46,775 nucleotides of DNA from Sphingomonas yunnanensis (GCF_019898765.1 NZ_JAIOKB010000012.1:1-46775), one strand, 5' to 3'. Counted from the first letter of the stretch, positions 8,860-17,969 are shown. The notes: generated by a model from the sequence alone, not told the origin. A program made the numbers and translations.

Positions 8860-9591
8860 ATGTCCGCCGAGGCTCCTCCCACCGACGTCCGTGCGCCTGC
8901 CCGCAAGGGCGACCGACATCAGGAGGCGGTCACGCTGCTGCGCCGGATGATCCTCTCCGGCGAGCTCGCTCCGGGCGAACCGCTGCGCGAGGTCGCGCTC
9001 AGCGAGCAGTTCGGCACGTCGCGCACGCCGGTCCGCGAGGCCTTGCGGACGCTGGCGGCGGAAGGGTTGGTGACGCTGCTGCCCAATCGGACGGTGCAGG
9101 TCAGCCAGCTCGACGAACAGGCCGCCTCCGACGTGTTCAGCGTTCTCGGCGCGCTCGAGTCGCTCGCGGCGCGGCTCGCGTGCGAGCGGATGCAGCCCGA
9201 GGACATGGAAGTGCTGACCGAGCTGCACGGCGATCTGGCGCATTATTTCGAGGTGCGCGACCGGCCGCGCTATCTCGAGGCCAACCGGCTGATCCACGAG
9301 CATATCGTCGAGTCCTCCGGCAATTCCTCTTTGGTGTTGGCGTGGCGGCTGCTGCTGCCGCGGGCCGAGCGCGCGCGCCACGTCAGCACGCTCGATCATG
9401 CGCGCTGGGCCGAGGCGTTCCAGGAGCATGTCGAGATCGAGCGGGCCTTTCGCGCGCGCGACGCCGGCGCCATCGCGCGACTGATGGAGGCGCATTTCGA
9501 CAATGGCGCCGCCAGCATCCAGGAGGCGCGCAAGCGCGCCCGGCGCGAGCAGCGGTCGCGCGCGTACAAGAGCGCGCCCGGCGCCGAGTGA
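8860..9591 (+). CDS. GntR-family transcriptional regulator, FadR/FCD subgroup
   Basis: The protein has 243 residues from ATG 8860. The N-terminal winged helix runs from A-V-T-L-L-R-R-M-I-L-S-G-E-L to G-L-V-T-L-L-P-N-R-T-V, including the recognition segment T-S-R-T-P-V-R-E-A-L-R. The C-terminal all-helical FCD ligand domain follows, with the metal/ligand-type residues in R-L-I-H-E-H-I and the terminal M-E-A-H-F-D. Regulators of this class usually repress catabolic genes and respond to a small organic acid. Earlier in-frame ATGs (8767, 8821) exist, but homology-like sequence starts only after 8880. Placement between a PQQ dehydrogenase and the MFS/amidohydrolase operon makes it the likely local regulator. 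Candidate sites are the TTGTATG motifs at 15464 and 18990-19017. Confidence 0.9.
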   Translation: MSAEAPPTDVRAPARKGDRHQEAVTLLRRMILSGELAPGEPLREVALSEQFGTSRTPVREALRTLAAEGLVTLLPNRTVQVSQLDEQAASDVFSVLGALESLAARLACERMQPEDMEVLTELHGDLAHYFEVRDRPRYLEANRLIHEHIVESSGNSSLVLAWRLLLPRAERARHVSTLDHARWAEAFQEHVEIERAFRARDAGAIARLMEAHFDNGAASIQEARKRARREQRSRAYKSAPGAE

Positions 9592-9609
9592 CGGCGCGGC
9601 GGCGGGGGC

Positions 9610-10929
9610 TCAGCCGGCGTCGCGATAGAGCAGCCGCGACGCGTCGATCCGTAGGAACAGCAGCCCGCCCAGCGCCGACAGCGCGGCGAGCACGTACATC
9701 GCCGCATTCCACCCGCTCCAGTGGAGGATATAGCCGGTGATCACCGCCGCGAGCGCGCCGCCGATGTTGCCGAACGTGTTCATCACCGCGGACACCGACC
9801 CGGCATAGACCCCGCCGACGTCGAGCGTCAGCGCCCAGGAGACGCCCACCGTCAGCTCCAGCCCGAACACCGCGAGCGCGAACCAGGCCACGCTCACCAG
9901 CGGCGAGGGGCTCAATACTCCCGCGGGGATCGCCACCGCGGCGAGCGCGAAGCCCACTACCGCCACCGCGCGCCGCGCCCAGGTGACGCGGCCGGTGCGC
10001 CGCAGCAGATGGTCGGACACCCAGCCTCCCGCCACGTCGCCGATCACGCCCGCCATCAGCGGCAGGCTGGCGAACAGCCCCATCCGCGCCAGCTCGAAAT
10101 CGCGCACCTCGCCGAGATACTTCGGGAACCACGTCAGGAAGATGTTGATCGAATAGGCGTAGCAGAAATACATCGTCGAGATCAGCCAGAGCTGCGGCTG
10201 TGCCAGGATGCGCCGCCACGGCACCCGCACCGTCGCCCCGGCCGCGGTCTGCGGCGCCAACGCCGCCGCGATCATCTCGCGCTCGGCCGCGTTGGTGCCG
10301 GCGTGATCCTGCGGCCGGTCGCGGTAATAGCCGAACCACACCGCGGCCCAGACCAGCCCCAGCCCGGCGAAGATCAGGAACGGCGCGCGCCAGCCGAAGT
10401 GGATCATCAGCCACACCACCAGCAGCGGCGTCAGCGCCGCGCCGAGCCGCGCGCCCGCGTGCGTCACGCCCTGCGCGAAGCCGCGCTCCGACGGCAGCAT
10501 CCAGCGGCTGAGCGAGCGGGTCGCATTGGGAAAGGCGCCCGCCTCGCCGCAGCCGAACAGGAAGCGACACGCGATCAGCGAGCCCATGCTCCACGTCGCG
10601 GTCGTCAGCGCGGTGAAGCTCGACCACCATACCACCACCGCGGTGAGCACGCGGCGCGGGCCGAAGCGATCGCCGAGCCAGCCGCCGGGGATCTGGAACA
10701 GCGCGTAGCCGATCTGGAACACGCCCAGCACCCAGCCCCAGGCGCGGTCGCCGATGCCATATTCCTGCTGGATCATCGGCCCGGTCACCGAGATGACCAC
10801 GCGGTCCATATAGGTGATCATATAGGCCAGCACGGTGAGCCACAGCACGACGTGGCGCACCCGCGTCGGACGCATCGCCGCGGTGGAACTCGCCGGCGCC
10901 GACGCCGCGGCGAGCGGCACCCCGCTCAT
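9610..10929 (-). CDS. MFS transporter, organic-anion symporter type
   Basis: This 439-residue carrier has twelve predicted membrane segments, a central hydrophilic loop and the MFS signature G-G-W-L-G-D-R-F-G-P-R-R between helices 2 and 3. The opening A-Y-M-I-T-Y-M-D-R-V-V-I-S is typical of the anion:cation symporter subfamily (tartrate, phthalate, hexuronate, galactonate carriers). The ATG at 10929 overlaps the stop of the upstream amidohydrolase gene by four bases (ATGA), which indicates coupled translation and decides the start over the longer open frame. As last gene of the five-gene operon from 15416, it probably imports the acid produced outside by the PQQ enzymes. The substrate is not known. 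Confidence 0.92.
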   Translation of the reverse strand: MSGVPLAAASAPASSTAAMRPTRVRHVVLWLTVLAYMITYMDRVVISVTGPMIQQEYGIGDRAWGWVLGVFQIGYALFQIPGGWLGDRFGPRRVLTAVVVWWSSFTALTTATWSMGSLIACRFLFGCGEAGAFPNATRSLSRWMLPSERGFAQGVTHAGARLGAALTPLLVVWLMIHFGWRAPFLIFAGLGLVWAAVWFGYYRDRPQDHAGTNAAEREMIAAALAPQTAAGATVRVPWRRILAQPQLWLISTMYFCYAYSINIFLTWFPKYLGEVRDFELARMGLFASLPLMAGVIGDVAGGWVSDHLLRRTGRVTWARRAVAVVGFALAAVAIPAGVLSPSPLVSVAWFALAVFGLELTVGVSWALTLDVGGVYAGSVSAVMNTFGNIGGALAAVITGYILHWSGWNAAMYVLAALSALGGLLFLRIDASRLLYRDAG

Positions 10930-12260
10930 CGGACCGACGGCACCTTGTTTCCGCCGACATAGACCGCGGCGATGCGGCGGCTGTTGCGGACGTCGCGCGT
11001 CGGATCGGCGTCGAGCACGACGAAATCGGCGAGGCGGCCGGGGGCGATCACGCCGCGGTCGCCCGTGCCGAGCCACTCCGCCGAGCGGCCGGTCGCGGCG
11101 TGGATCGCCTGCGCCGGGGTGAAGCCCGCCTTTACCAGCTGCTCCAGCTCCCAATGTTCCGAATAGCCCGGCAGCCGCCCCGGCGGCCCCGCGTCGGTGC
11201 CGAAGCCGTAGCGCACGCCCGCGCGCGCCAGCGCCATCTCATTGTCGCGCGCCTGCTCGTCGATCCGGGGCAGCGCGGGATAGATGCGGCTCGATGCGAT
11301 CGACTTCTCGCGCTCGGGGCTCTCCAGCCCGGCGATCGTGGCAGGATCGGCGGCCTGACGGAAGAACGGGTCGCGCGTGCGCGGATTGTCCGCGGCAAAG
11401 GCATAGACCGCGGCCTCGCGGCTCAACGTCCCGGCACCCTGCCACACGCCGCGCGCCTTCATCGCGCCGATCAGCTTGGCGTCGACGGGCTTGTCGCGCA
11501 CGCTGTGCATGAAGCCGTCGATCCCCTGCGCCACCAGCATCTTGGCGTCGGCGAGGTAGAAGACGTGGGCGAGCACGCGCTTGCCGCGGCGGTGGCCGGC
11601 GTCGATGATCGCCTTGCTGATCGCATAGGGCATCTTCGGCATGGCGCCGAGTTCGTCGTCCATCCACAGCTTGATGTAGTCGACGCCCTTGCGCGCCTGC
11701 GCGTCGACCTCGGCGGCGGCCTCCTCCGGCGTGGCGACGGGATGGTTGATCCCCGGCACGCCGCCATAGCCGCCCTTGAACACCAGCCCCTGCCCCGCGG
11801 TCAGCAGCCGCGCCATCGTCTGCGGACCGTCGCGGCCGGCGTCGCGGATGGCGAGCACGCTGTCCTTGTCGGTACCCATCGACTGCACCGTCGTCACGCC
11901 GAAGGCGGCATAGGTGCGCAGGTCGCGCCGCACCGACTCGGGCGTGAAATAGTCGGCCTTCTGGACGAGGTCGCGCACCGTGCCGATGTGGATGTGGAGA
12001 TCGATGATCCCCGGCATCAGATACTTGCCGCCGAGGTCGACGGTGCGCACGCCGCGGCGCTTCGGCGCCTTGCCCTGCGCGCCGACCCAGCGGATCCGCG
12101 CGCCGTCGACCAGCATCGCCTGCCCCGCGCGCGGCGCCGCGGCGGTGCCGTCGATCAGCGTGAAGCCGCGGTAGAGCACCGGCTCGGCCCGCGCCGCGCC
12201 CGTCAGCAGCAGCGCCGCGAGCGGCGCCCATCGCGCCGCACCCGTGATCGTCCGTCGCAT
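10926..12260 (-). CDS. Exported amidohydrolase (imidazolonepropionase-like)
   Basis: The product is 444 residues with a signal peptide (residues 1-25, A-A-R-A cleavage). It shows the metal-dependent amidohydrolase layout: N-terminal beta domain, H-I-H at 89-91 after P-G-I-I-D-L, a likely carbamylated Lys197 in D-Y-I-K-L-W, His232 and His252, and Asp356 in F-G-T-D-A-G-P. The ending P-G-R-L-A-D-F-V-V-L-D-A-D-P is classic for the superfamily. Start choice: GGGAGG lies directly before an ATG two codons earlier, so ATG 12260 has the better spacing. It lies 42 bp after the FMN dehydrogenase and overlaps the MFS gene. Members hydrolyse cyclic amides, lactones or dipeptides; here a periplasmic ring-opening step is conceivable but unproven. 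Confidence 0.9.
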   Translation of the reverse strand: MRRTITGAARWAPLAALLLTGAARAEPVLYRGFTLIDGTAAAPRAGQAMLVDGARIRWVGAQGKAPKRRGVRTVDLGGKYLMPGIIDLHIHIGTVRDLVQKADYFTPESVRRDLRTYAAFGVTTVQSMGTDKDSVLAIRDAGRDGPQTMARLLTAGQGLVFKGGYGGVPGINHPVATPEEAAAEVDAQARKGVDYIKLWMDDELGAMPKMPYAISKAIIDAGHRRGKRVLAHVFYLADAKMLVAQGIDGFMHSVRDKPVDAKLIGAMKARGVWQGAGTLSREAAVYAFAADNPRTRDPFFRQAADPATIAGLESPEREKSIASSRIYPALPRIDEQARDNEMALARAGVRYGFGTDAGPPGRLPGYSEHWELEQLVKAGFTPAQAIHAATGRSAEWLGTGDRGVIAPGRLADFVVLDADPTRDVRNSRRIAAVYVGGNKVPSVR

Positions 12261-12302
12261 CGTCATCCTCCCAGGCTGTTCCAGCATCAAGCGGCGAGTC
12301 GC

Positions 12303-13448
12303 TCAGCGCGGCGGCGCGACCAGCACGTCGCGCCCCACCGCCGTCGCGTCGCGCTGCCCCGCCAGCGCCATCGCGACCGCCAGCTCGTGGCGCAGCAGCG
12401 CGAGCATCCGCGTCACCCCCGCCCCGCCCTGCGCGCCGAGCGCATAGGCCCAGGCGCGGCCGAGCAGCACGCCGCGCGCGCCGAGCGCCAGCGCGCGCAG
12501 GATATCGGTGCCCGAGCGGATGCCGCCGTCCATCAGCACCTCGGCGCGGCCGTCGACCGCCGCCATCACGCGCGGCAGCGCCGCAATCGCGGAGGGCGCG
12601 CCGTCGAGCTGGCGACCGCCATGGTTGGAAACGATGATCGACTCCGCCCCGGCGGCGACCGCGTCGCGCGCGTCTTCGGCGTCGAGCACGCCCTTGATGA
12701 CGAGCCGCCCGCGCCAATGCCGGCGCAGCCAGTCGAGGTCGGCCCAGGTGACCGAAGCGTCGAAGTTGCGGCTGACCCAGGCGGTGAACTCGGCCAGCCC
12801 CGCGCCGCCCGGCATCTTGGCGGCGTAATTGCCGAGCGTATGCGGCCGGCCGCGCACGCCGACGTCCCACGCCCACGCCGGATGGCGCGCGATCTCCACC
12901 GCGCGCCGCAGCCGCGCCGCCGCGCCCTGGTCGCCGGTCAGGCCGGTGCGCACGTCGCGACGGCGCGGGCTGTGCACGATCAGGTCGACCGTCAGCACCA
13001 GCGTCTCGACCCCCAGCGCGGCGGTGCGCGCCAGCAGCTCCTCCATGAAGCCGCGGTCCTTGATGATGTAGAGCTGGAGCATCAGCGGCGCCGCCGCGGC
13101 CACCTCCTCGATCCCGCAGCAGGACGAGGAGGAGAGGATGAACGGCACGCCCGCCGCCGCCGCCGCGCGCGCCGCCTGGACCTCGCCGCGGCGCGCGTAC
13201 AGCCCGGCGAGCCCGATCGGCGCGAGCGCCACCGGGAAGTCCGCCGCCTGCCCCATCAGCGTCGTGCCCAGGCTGAGCCCGTCGACGTCGCACATCACGC
13301 GCTGGCGCAGCTTGAGCGCGGCGAGATCGGCGGTGTTGGCGCGCAGCGTCTCCTCGGCATAGGAGCCGCCGTCGATATATTCGAACAGGAAGTCGGGCAG
13401 GCGCCGCCGCGCCATCGCGCGGAAATCGTCGATCGAGGCGGCGATCAT
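12303..13448 (-). CDS. FMN-dependent alpha-hydroxyacid dehydrogenase/oxidase
   Basis: This 381-residue TIM-barrel flavoprotein belongs to the lactate/glycolate/mandelate group. Visible are Y24 in F-E-Y-I-D-G-G, the S-S-S-S FMN region (106-109), Q-L-Y at 125-127, Lys252, the catalytic His276 and substrate Arg279 in S-N-H-G-G-R-Q-L-D, and the phosphate loop D-G-G-I-R-S-G-T-D-I. All canonical residues are present, so it should oxidise an L-2-hydroxy acid to the 2-oxo acid. No membrane anchor is obvious. The start at 13448 lies seven bases after the crotonase stop. Within an operon for CoA transfer and hydration it may process a 2-hydroxyacid intermediate; which acid is unknown. Confidence 0.9.
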   Translation of the reverse strand: MIAASIDDFRAMARRRLPDFLFEYIDGGSYAEETLRANTADLAALKLRQRVMCDVDGLSLGTTLMGQAADFPVALAPIGLAGLYARRGEVQAARAAAAAGVPFILSSSSCCGIEEVAAAAPLMLQLYIIKDRGFMEELLARTAALGVETLVLTVDLIVHSPRRRDVRTGLTGDQGAAARLRRAVEIARHPAWAWDVGVRGRPHTLGNYAAKMPGGAGLAEFTAWVSRNFDASVTWADLDWLRRHWRGRLVIKGVLDAEDARDAVAAGAESIIVSNHGGRQLDGAPSAIAALPRVMAAVDGRAEVLMDGGIRSGTDILRALALGARGVLLGRAWAYALGAQGGAGVTRMLALLRHELAVAMALAGQRDATAVGRDVLVAPPR

Positions 13449-13455
13449 CGCAGGG

Positions 13456-14232
13456 TCACGCGCCGCGCCACTGCGGCGTGTCCTTGGCGAGGAAAGCGCG
13501 CACACCCTCGGCGAAATCGACGCTGCCGTAGACGCGCGCGATCAGGTCGCTGATGTCGGGCTGCGCGGCGACGGCGGCGCGGCGGATCGCCTCCTTGCTC
13601 ACCGCCATCGTCAGCGGCGCATGCGCGAGCAGCCGCTCGACCAGCGCGGCAACGGTGGCGTCGATCTCACCCGGCGCGACCACCGCGTTGACCAGCCCGA
13701 GCGCGTGCAGCTCCGCCGCATCGACGATCTCGGCACCGAGCAGCAGCCGCTTCGCCATCGCCACCCCGGCATGCTGGACCAGCCGGCCGTAGCCGCGCGC
13801 GGACAGGCAGTTGCCGATCGTCCGCGCGAGCGGCGAACCGAAGCGCGCGCCCGCGGCGGCGACGCGAAAGTCGCTCGCGAAGGCCAGCGCCAGCCCGCCG
13901 CCGACCGCCCAGCCGTCGACGATCGCGATCACCGGCTGCGGCAGCGCCTCGACCGCGCCGACATAGCCGTCCATCTCCGCCTCATAGGCGACACCCTGTT
14001 CGCCCCCGGTGAAATCGCGGAAGCCGGCGATGTCGGTGCCCGAGACGAACGCCTTGCCGCCCGCGCCGCGCAGCGTGACCACGCGCACCTCGCGGTCGGC
14101 GGCGATCGCGGCGCAGGCGTCGCCGAGGCCGCGCCACATGTCCCAGGTCAGCGCGTTATAGGCGGCGGGGCGGTCGAAGGTGATGCGTGCGACCGCGCCC
14201 TGCTTCTCGTAGCGGGTGACGCCCGCGCTCAC
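13456..14232 (-). CDS. Crotonase-fold (enoyl-CoA hydratase/isomerase-like) protein with atypical active site
   Basis: The 258-residue protein has the crotonase fold signature: A-F-V-S-G-T-D-I-A-G-F (62-71) and G-W-A-V-G-G-G-L-A-L-A (107-117), which form the oxyanion hole and CoA site. In classical enoyl-CoA hydratase the helix after this carries a Glu in a P-E motif and a second Glu about 20 residues on. Here the matching positions read S-P-L-A-R-T-I-G (Leu135) and A-M-A-K-R (Lys161), so both general acid/base glutamates appear to be replaced. It may therefore be an isomerase, a C-C lyase or another crotonase activity rather than a hydratase. ATG at 14232 overlaps the CoA-transferase stop (ATGA), so the two are coupled. 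Confidence 0.88.
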   Translation of the reverse strand: MSAGVTRYEKQGAVARITFDRPAAYNALTWDMWRGLGDACAAIAADREVRVVTLRGAGGKAFVSGTDIAGFRDFTGGEQGVAYEAEMDGYVGAVEALPQPVIAIVDGWAVGGGLALAFASDFRVAAAGARFGSPLARTIGNCLSARGYGRLVQHAGVAMAKRLLLGAEIVDAAELHALGLVNAVVAPGEIDATVAALVERLLAHAPLTMAVSKEAIRRAAVAAQPDISDLIARVYGSVDFAEGVRAFLAKDTPQWRGA

Positions 14233-15416
14233 GCCGTCGCGCCCTGCGCCAGCCGGCCCGCTGCGCGCAGCTCGCCGCGGATCTCGTCGCCGTGCTGGTC
14301 CAGCAGCGGCGGGGGATAGCGGACCTGCTGCGGCGTCGCCGACAGCTTCACCGGGAAGCCGAGCGCCTTGATGCTGCCCTCCACCGGATGCGGAATGTCC
14401 TGCACCATCGCGCGCGCCTGCGCGTGCTCGCTGGTGGTCGACTGCGCGTAATCGAGGATCGGCCCGGCCGGCACGCCCGCGGCGAGCAGCGCGTCGACCC
14501 AGTCGGCGACGGTGCGCGCGCGGAAGCTGGGACGCAGCAGCTCGATCAGCTCGCGCGCCTTGCCGACGCGCGCGCTATTGTCGAGGAAGCGCGGGTCGTC
14601 CGCCAGCTCGGCGCGATCGATCACGCCGAGCAGCGCGAGCCAGAGCTTCTGGTTGGCGGCGGCGAAGACGAACCAGCCGTCCGCCGCCTCCACTGCCTGA
14701 TAGGGCGCGGACATGCGGTTGGCGCTGCCGAGCGGGCGCGGGCTCTTGCCGGTGCCCCACAGCTCCGCGGTCTCCCACACCGACAGGCCGAGCGCGGCCT
14801 CGAACAGCGAGGCGGTGACGAGCTGCCCCTCGCCGGTGCGCTCGCGCACGAACAGCGCGGACAGGATGCCATAAGCCGCGAACAGCGCCGAGCCGAGATC
14901 GCCCACCGGCGTGGTGTTCTTGACCGGCTCGGCGTCGGGAAGGCCCACGGCGCTGATCAGCCCCGACATCGCCTGCGCGATCAGGTCGTAGCCGGGCCGC
15001 GTCGCCCAGGGTCCGCTCGCGCCGAAGCCCGAAATGCTCGCGTAGATCAGCCGCGGGTTGCGCGCGCGCAGCGTCTCATAGCCCATGCCCAGCCGCGCCG
15101 CGACGCCGGGACGCCCGTTCTCGACCAGCACGTCGGCGGTGTCGACCAGCGCGTAGAAGGTGTCGCGGTCGGCCGCGTCCTTGAGGTCGAGCACGATGCT
15201 GCGCTTGTTGCGGTTGAGCGCCAGGAAGCCGGGGCTGTCCTCGCCCTTGAGCCGGAATCCCATCGAGCGGCGCGAGCTGTCGCCGACGTGCGGCGGCTCC
15301 ACCTTGATGACGTCGGCGCCCATGTCGCCCAGCAGCATGCAGCAGAACGGCCCCGCCATCACCTGCGACACGTCGAGCACCCGGATCCCCGCCAGTGGCT
15401 GATCGCCCGTCATCAT
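14229..15416 (-). CDS. CaiB/BaiF class III CoA-transferase
   Basis: The protein has 395 residues. It opens with the family hallmark P-L-A-G-I-R-V-L-D-V-S-Q-V-M-A-G-P-F and L-G-D-M-G-A-D-V-I-K-V-E-P-P. Next comes N-R-N-K-R-S-I-V-L-D-L, and then the catalytic Asp173 in T-T-P-V-G-D-L-G, which forms the aspartyl-CoA anhydride in this family. It is predicted to move CoA between a carboxylic acid and an acyl-CoA, activating the imported substrate. It is the first gene of the operon that runs through the crotonase, FMN dehydrogenase, amidohydrolase and MFS genes. A perfect dyad at 15454-15468 lies just upstream, a likely operator. Two adjacent ATGs (15416, 15413) are possible starts. Confidence 0.93.
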   Translation of the reverse strand: MMTGDQPLAGIRVLDVSQVMAGPFCCMLLGDMGADVIKVEPPHVGDSSRRSMGFRLKGEDSPGFLALNRNKRSIVLDLKDAADRDTFYALVDTADVLVENGRPGVAARLGMGYETLRARNPRLIYASISGFGASGPWATRPGYDLIAQAMSGLISAVGLPDAEPVKNTTPVGDLGSALFAAYGILSALFVRERTGEGQLVTASLFEAALGLSVWETAELWGTGKSPRPLGSANRMSAPYQAVEAADGWFVFAAANQKLWLALLGVIDRAELADDPRFLDNSARVGKARELIELLRPSFRARTVADWVDALLAAGVPAGPILDYAQSTTSEHAQARAMVQDIPHPVEGSIKALGFPVKLSATPQQVRYPPPLLDQHGDEIRGELRAAGRLAQGATA

Positions 15417-15453
15417 CCCCGCCCCGCTCCCCGGCGCCAGTGTGTACTCATCT

Positions 15454-15471
15454 TATGCACCTTGCATACAA
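15454..15471 (-). promoter_or_regulatory. Candidate GntR operator upstream of the CoA-transferase operon
   Basis: TATGCA-CCT-TGCATA is a perfect 6-3-6 inverted repeat (15454-15468). It is followed by CAA, so the minus strand reads TTGTATGCA. It lies 38 bp before the CoA-transferase start, in the 88-bp gap after the cytochrome c gene. The same TTGTATG word occurs twice before the cupin gene. Confidence 0.45.
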
Positions 15472-15504
15472 TGTCCGCGAACGGCGGCAAGGGTCGGTGG
15501 GCGC

Positions 15505-15942
15505 TCACGCCCCCGGCTTGTCCTGCGTGATCGCGATCGCGCCGAGCGCCCCCGCATCGCTCGGCAGCTCCGCCGCGCCGGCGGGGAAGCCGTTCTTCGA
15601 CAGGATCATCGCCTCGACGTCGGCCACCTTGGCGGCGCCGAGCGAGTTGGGATTGTCGAACGGCATGGTCGTCTTGATGCGGGTGAACAGCGCCGCCGCG
15701 GTCTGGCCGTTCCAATTGGCGAGGAAGCCGCTGCCCGCCAGCGCCGGCGCCTGGTCGTTGCCGCCGAGCGCGTCGCCGTGGCAGCTCGCGCAGCTGGCGG
15801 CATAGACCGCGGCGCCGCGCTGCACCTGCGCCGCGCTGTAGACGCCGCCCCAGACGCTTCGGGGCGCGGCCTGCGACAGCGCGACGGCCGGCAGCGCGAC
15901 CAGCGCGACAGCGAGCAACGGGCGGAGCGACGGATGGGTCAT
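15505..15942 (-). CDS. Periplasmic cytochrome c, single heme
   Basis: This 145-residue exported protein has a signal peptide (hydrophobic 8-22, cleavage near V-A-L-S-Q-A). One heme site C-A-S-C-H lies at 51-55 and a probable axial Met93 in T-T-M-P-F. ATG 15942 has AGAGGT four bases upstream. An earlier ATG at 15969 overlaps the dehydrogenase stop but lacks a ribosome site and would spoil the signal peptide. The gene follows the PQQ dehydrogenase that lacks its own heme domain, so it is the obvious electron acceptor for that enzyme. Electrons would then go to a terminal oxidase encoded elsewhere. Confidence 0.9.
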   Translation of the reverse strand: MTHPSLRPLLAVALVALPAVALSQAAPRSVWGGVYSAAQVQRGAAVYAASCASCHGDALGGNDQAPALAGSGFLANWNGQTAAALFTRIKTTMPFDNPNSLGAAKVADVEAMILSKNGFPAGAAELPSDAGALGAIAITQDKPGA

Positions 15943-15965
15943 GCGCACCTCTGGGGACGGGCCGC

Positions 15966-17969
15966 TCATGCGGCGGGGAGACGGAAGGCGACCAGCTCGC
16001 TGCTGTACGCGCCGCCGCCGATCGCGATGACGAGGTACTGGCGCTGGTCGAGCATGTAGGTCATCGGCGCGCCGGTCTGACCCGCGGGCATGTAGACCGC
16101 GCCCTTCTGCTCGCCGCTGGCCTTGTCATAGGCGCACAGCATCGCGCCGCGGCGCCCGTCGGGCAGCGTGAAGACGCCGGGCTCGCCGCAGATCACCAGC
16201 GTCTTCGTCACCAGCGGCCCGACATTGCCCGCGCGCCCTGTCTTCGGGATCGTCAAGCCCTTGAGCTTGGGATGATTGCGCACCGTGTCGGGGGTCTCGC
16301 CGTGCGCCACCTGCCAGAGATGCGCACCGCGCTTGAGGTCGATCGCGGTGAGGCGACCATAGGGCGGCTTGAGCAGCGGCAGCCCCTCCACCGTCAGCGT
16401 GCCATAGGTGTGGTCGCCGCGGCGCGGCGCGTCGGGCATGCCGCGCACGTTGATGACCGCGAAGTCGGAGCGCTTCGGGTCGTCGTTGGGCAGCTCGCTC
16501 ATCACGTCGGCCACGGTCTTAGAATAGACGTAGACCACGCCCGTCTCGGGATCGGCGCCGCCGCCGGGCCAGTTGGTGCCGCCGGTCAGGTTGGGCGCGG
16601 TGAGCGTGCCCCAGGTGCCCTCGCGGTCGAACATCGAGGCCGGGGTGAAGAGCGGGCCGCGGCGATAGTTCTTCGCCAGCGCCAGCGCCTTGGCGCGCAG
16701 CTCCGGAGTAAAGTCGATCAGGTCGTCGTCGCCGACGCCCTGGACGTCGTACGCGGCCGGGCGCGACGGGATCGGCTGGGTCGGCGCGTACCACTCGCCG
16801 GGGACGTCGCCCTTGGCGACCTTGCGCTCGGGGATCGGCCAGATCGGCTTCCCCGTGGCGCGGTCGAGCACGTAGAGGAAGCCCTGCTTGGTGGGCTGCG
16901 CCAGCAGCTGCCGCACGCGCCCGCCGACCGGCACGTCGAGCAGCATCGCGGCGCAGGGAATGTCATAGTCCCACAGCCCGTGGTGGACGAGCTGATAGTG
17001 CCACTTGCGCTCGCCGCTATCGAGATCGACCGCGACGATGCTCTCGCCGAACAGCCCCGGCCCGCGGCGATACTGGCCGCCGACGTCGCCGGTCGGCAGC
17101 TCGATGCCGAGATAGGCGAGGTTGAGCGCGGGATCGGCCGAGATCTGGCACCACATGCCGGCGTTGCCGATCGTCGCGGTGCCGTCGAGCCAGGTGTCAT
17201 AGCCGAACTCGCCGGGACGCGGGATGGTGTGGAAGATCCACTTCCGTCGCCCGGTGCGCGCGTCGTAGCCGCGCACATAGCCGCGGACGTTGGCGCGCGT
17301 CCTGGGCACGTTGCCCGCGGTATGCGCGGCGCCGACCACGACCGTGTCCTTGGCGACGAGCGGGGTCGAGTTGAGCCCGACGTCGCCCTCGATCAGGTCG
17401 ATCTCCTGGTCGAACCCGGTCTTGAGATCGACCACGCCGTCGCTGCCGAAGTCGGGGACGCGCTGGCCGGTGCGCGGGTCGAGCGCGATCAGCCGATAGC
17501 CGATCGTCACGTAGAGCAGCCGCTCCTCCTTGCCGTCGGTCCAGTAGGACACGCCGCGCCCGGAGAGCTGGCGCGGCGCCTTGCGCGCGCGCTCGCCCTC
17601 GTCCTCGCGGTGGATCCAAAGCAGCTCGCCGGTCGCGGCATCGAGCGCGACCACGTCGCGGCGCGACCCCGCGGTGGAGTAGATCACGCCGTTGACCACC
17701 AGCGGCGTCGCCTCGAGCTGATAGTCTGGGCGTGCGCCGAGCGAGTCGGTGCGGAAGCGCCACGCCACCTCAAGGCTGTCGAAGTTCGCCGCGTTGATCT
17801 GGTCGAGCGCGGCGTAGCGCGTGCTCGCCAGATCGTTGGCATAGTGCCGCCAGTCGGTGTCGCCGGGAACGCGCCGCCGCGCGCTGACCTGCGCCGCCGC
17901 GAACGGCGCGCGCAGCGCCAGCAGCGTGAGCGGCGGCAGCGCCAGCAGCGCGCGTCGGGTGAAGCGCAT
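15966..17969 (-). CDS. PQQ-dependent dehydrogenase, no heme domain
   Basis: The product is 667 residues with a signal peptide starting M-R-F-T-R-R-A-L-L-A-L, Tat-like in its twin Arg although the motif is short. Eight-bladed propeller repeats follow: D-W-R-H-Y-A-N-D, A-L-D-A-A-T-G-E-L-L-W, D-A-R-T-G-R-R-K-W, Q-L-V-H-H-G-L-W-D-Y-D-I-P, and A-I-D-L-K-R-G-A-H-L-W. No C-x-x-C-H is present, unlike the other two quinoproteins in this window. It lies 23 bp after the exported cupin gene and is followed by a separate cytochrome c, so the three form one operon. Predicted role: periplasmic oxidation of an alcohol or similar group, with the cytochrome as acceptor. Substrate unknown. Confidence 0.92.
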   Translation of the reverse strand: MRFTRRALLALPPLTLLALRAPFAAAQVSARRRVPGDTDWRHYANDLASTRYAALDQINAANFDSLEVAWRFRTDSLGARPDYQLEATPLVVNGVIYSTAGSRRDVVALDAATGELLWIHREDEGERARKAPRQLSGRGVSYWTDGKEERLLYVTIGYRLIALDPRTGQRVPDFGSDGVVDLKTGFDQEIDLIEGDVGLNSTPLVAKDTVVVGAAHTAGNVPRTRANVRGYVRGYDARTGRRKWIFHTIPRPGEFGYDTWLDGTATIGNAGMWCQISADPALNLAYLGIELPTGDVGGQYRRGPGLFGESIVAVDLDSGERKWHYQLVHHGLWDYDIPCAAMLLDVPVGGRVRQLLAQPTKQGFLYVLDRATGKPIWPIPERKVAKGDVPGEWYAPTQPIPSRPAAYDVQGVGDDDLIDFTPELRAKALALAKNYRRGPLFTPASMFDREGTWGTLTAPNLTGGTNWPGGGADPETGVVYVYSKTVADVMSELPNDDPKRSDFAVINVRGMPDAPRRGDHTYGTLTVEGLPLLKPPYGRLTAIDLKRGAHLWQVAHGETPDTVRNHPKLKGLTIPKTGRAGNVGPLVTKTLVICGEPGVFTLPDGRRGAMLCAYDKASGEQKGAVYMPAGQTGAPMTYMLDQRQYLVIAIGGGAYSSELVAFRLPAA

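Noticed and set aside
11100..13553. Very long plus-strand frame (817 codons) across the amidohydrolase and FMN dehydrogenase genes
   Set aside because: Low-complexity shadow of minus-strand genes; no start signal and no domain.
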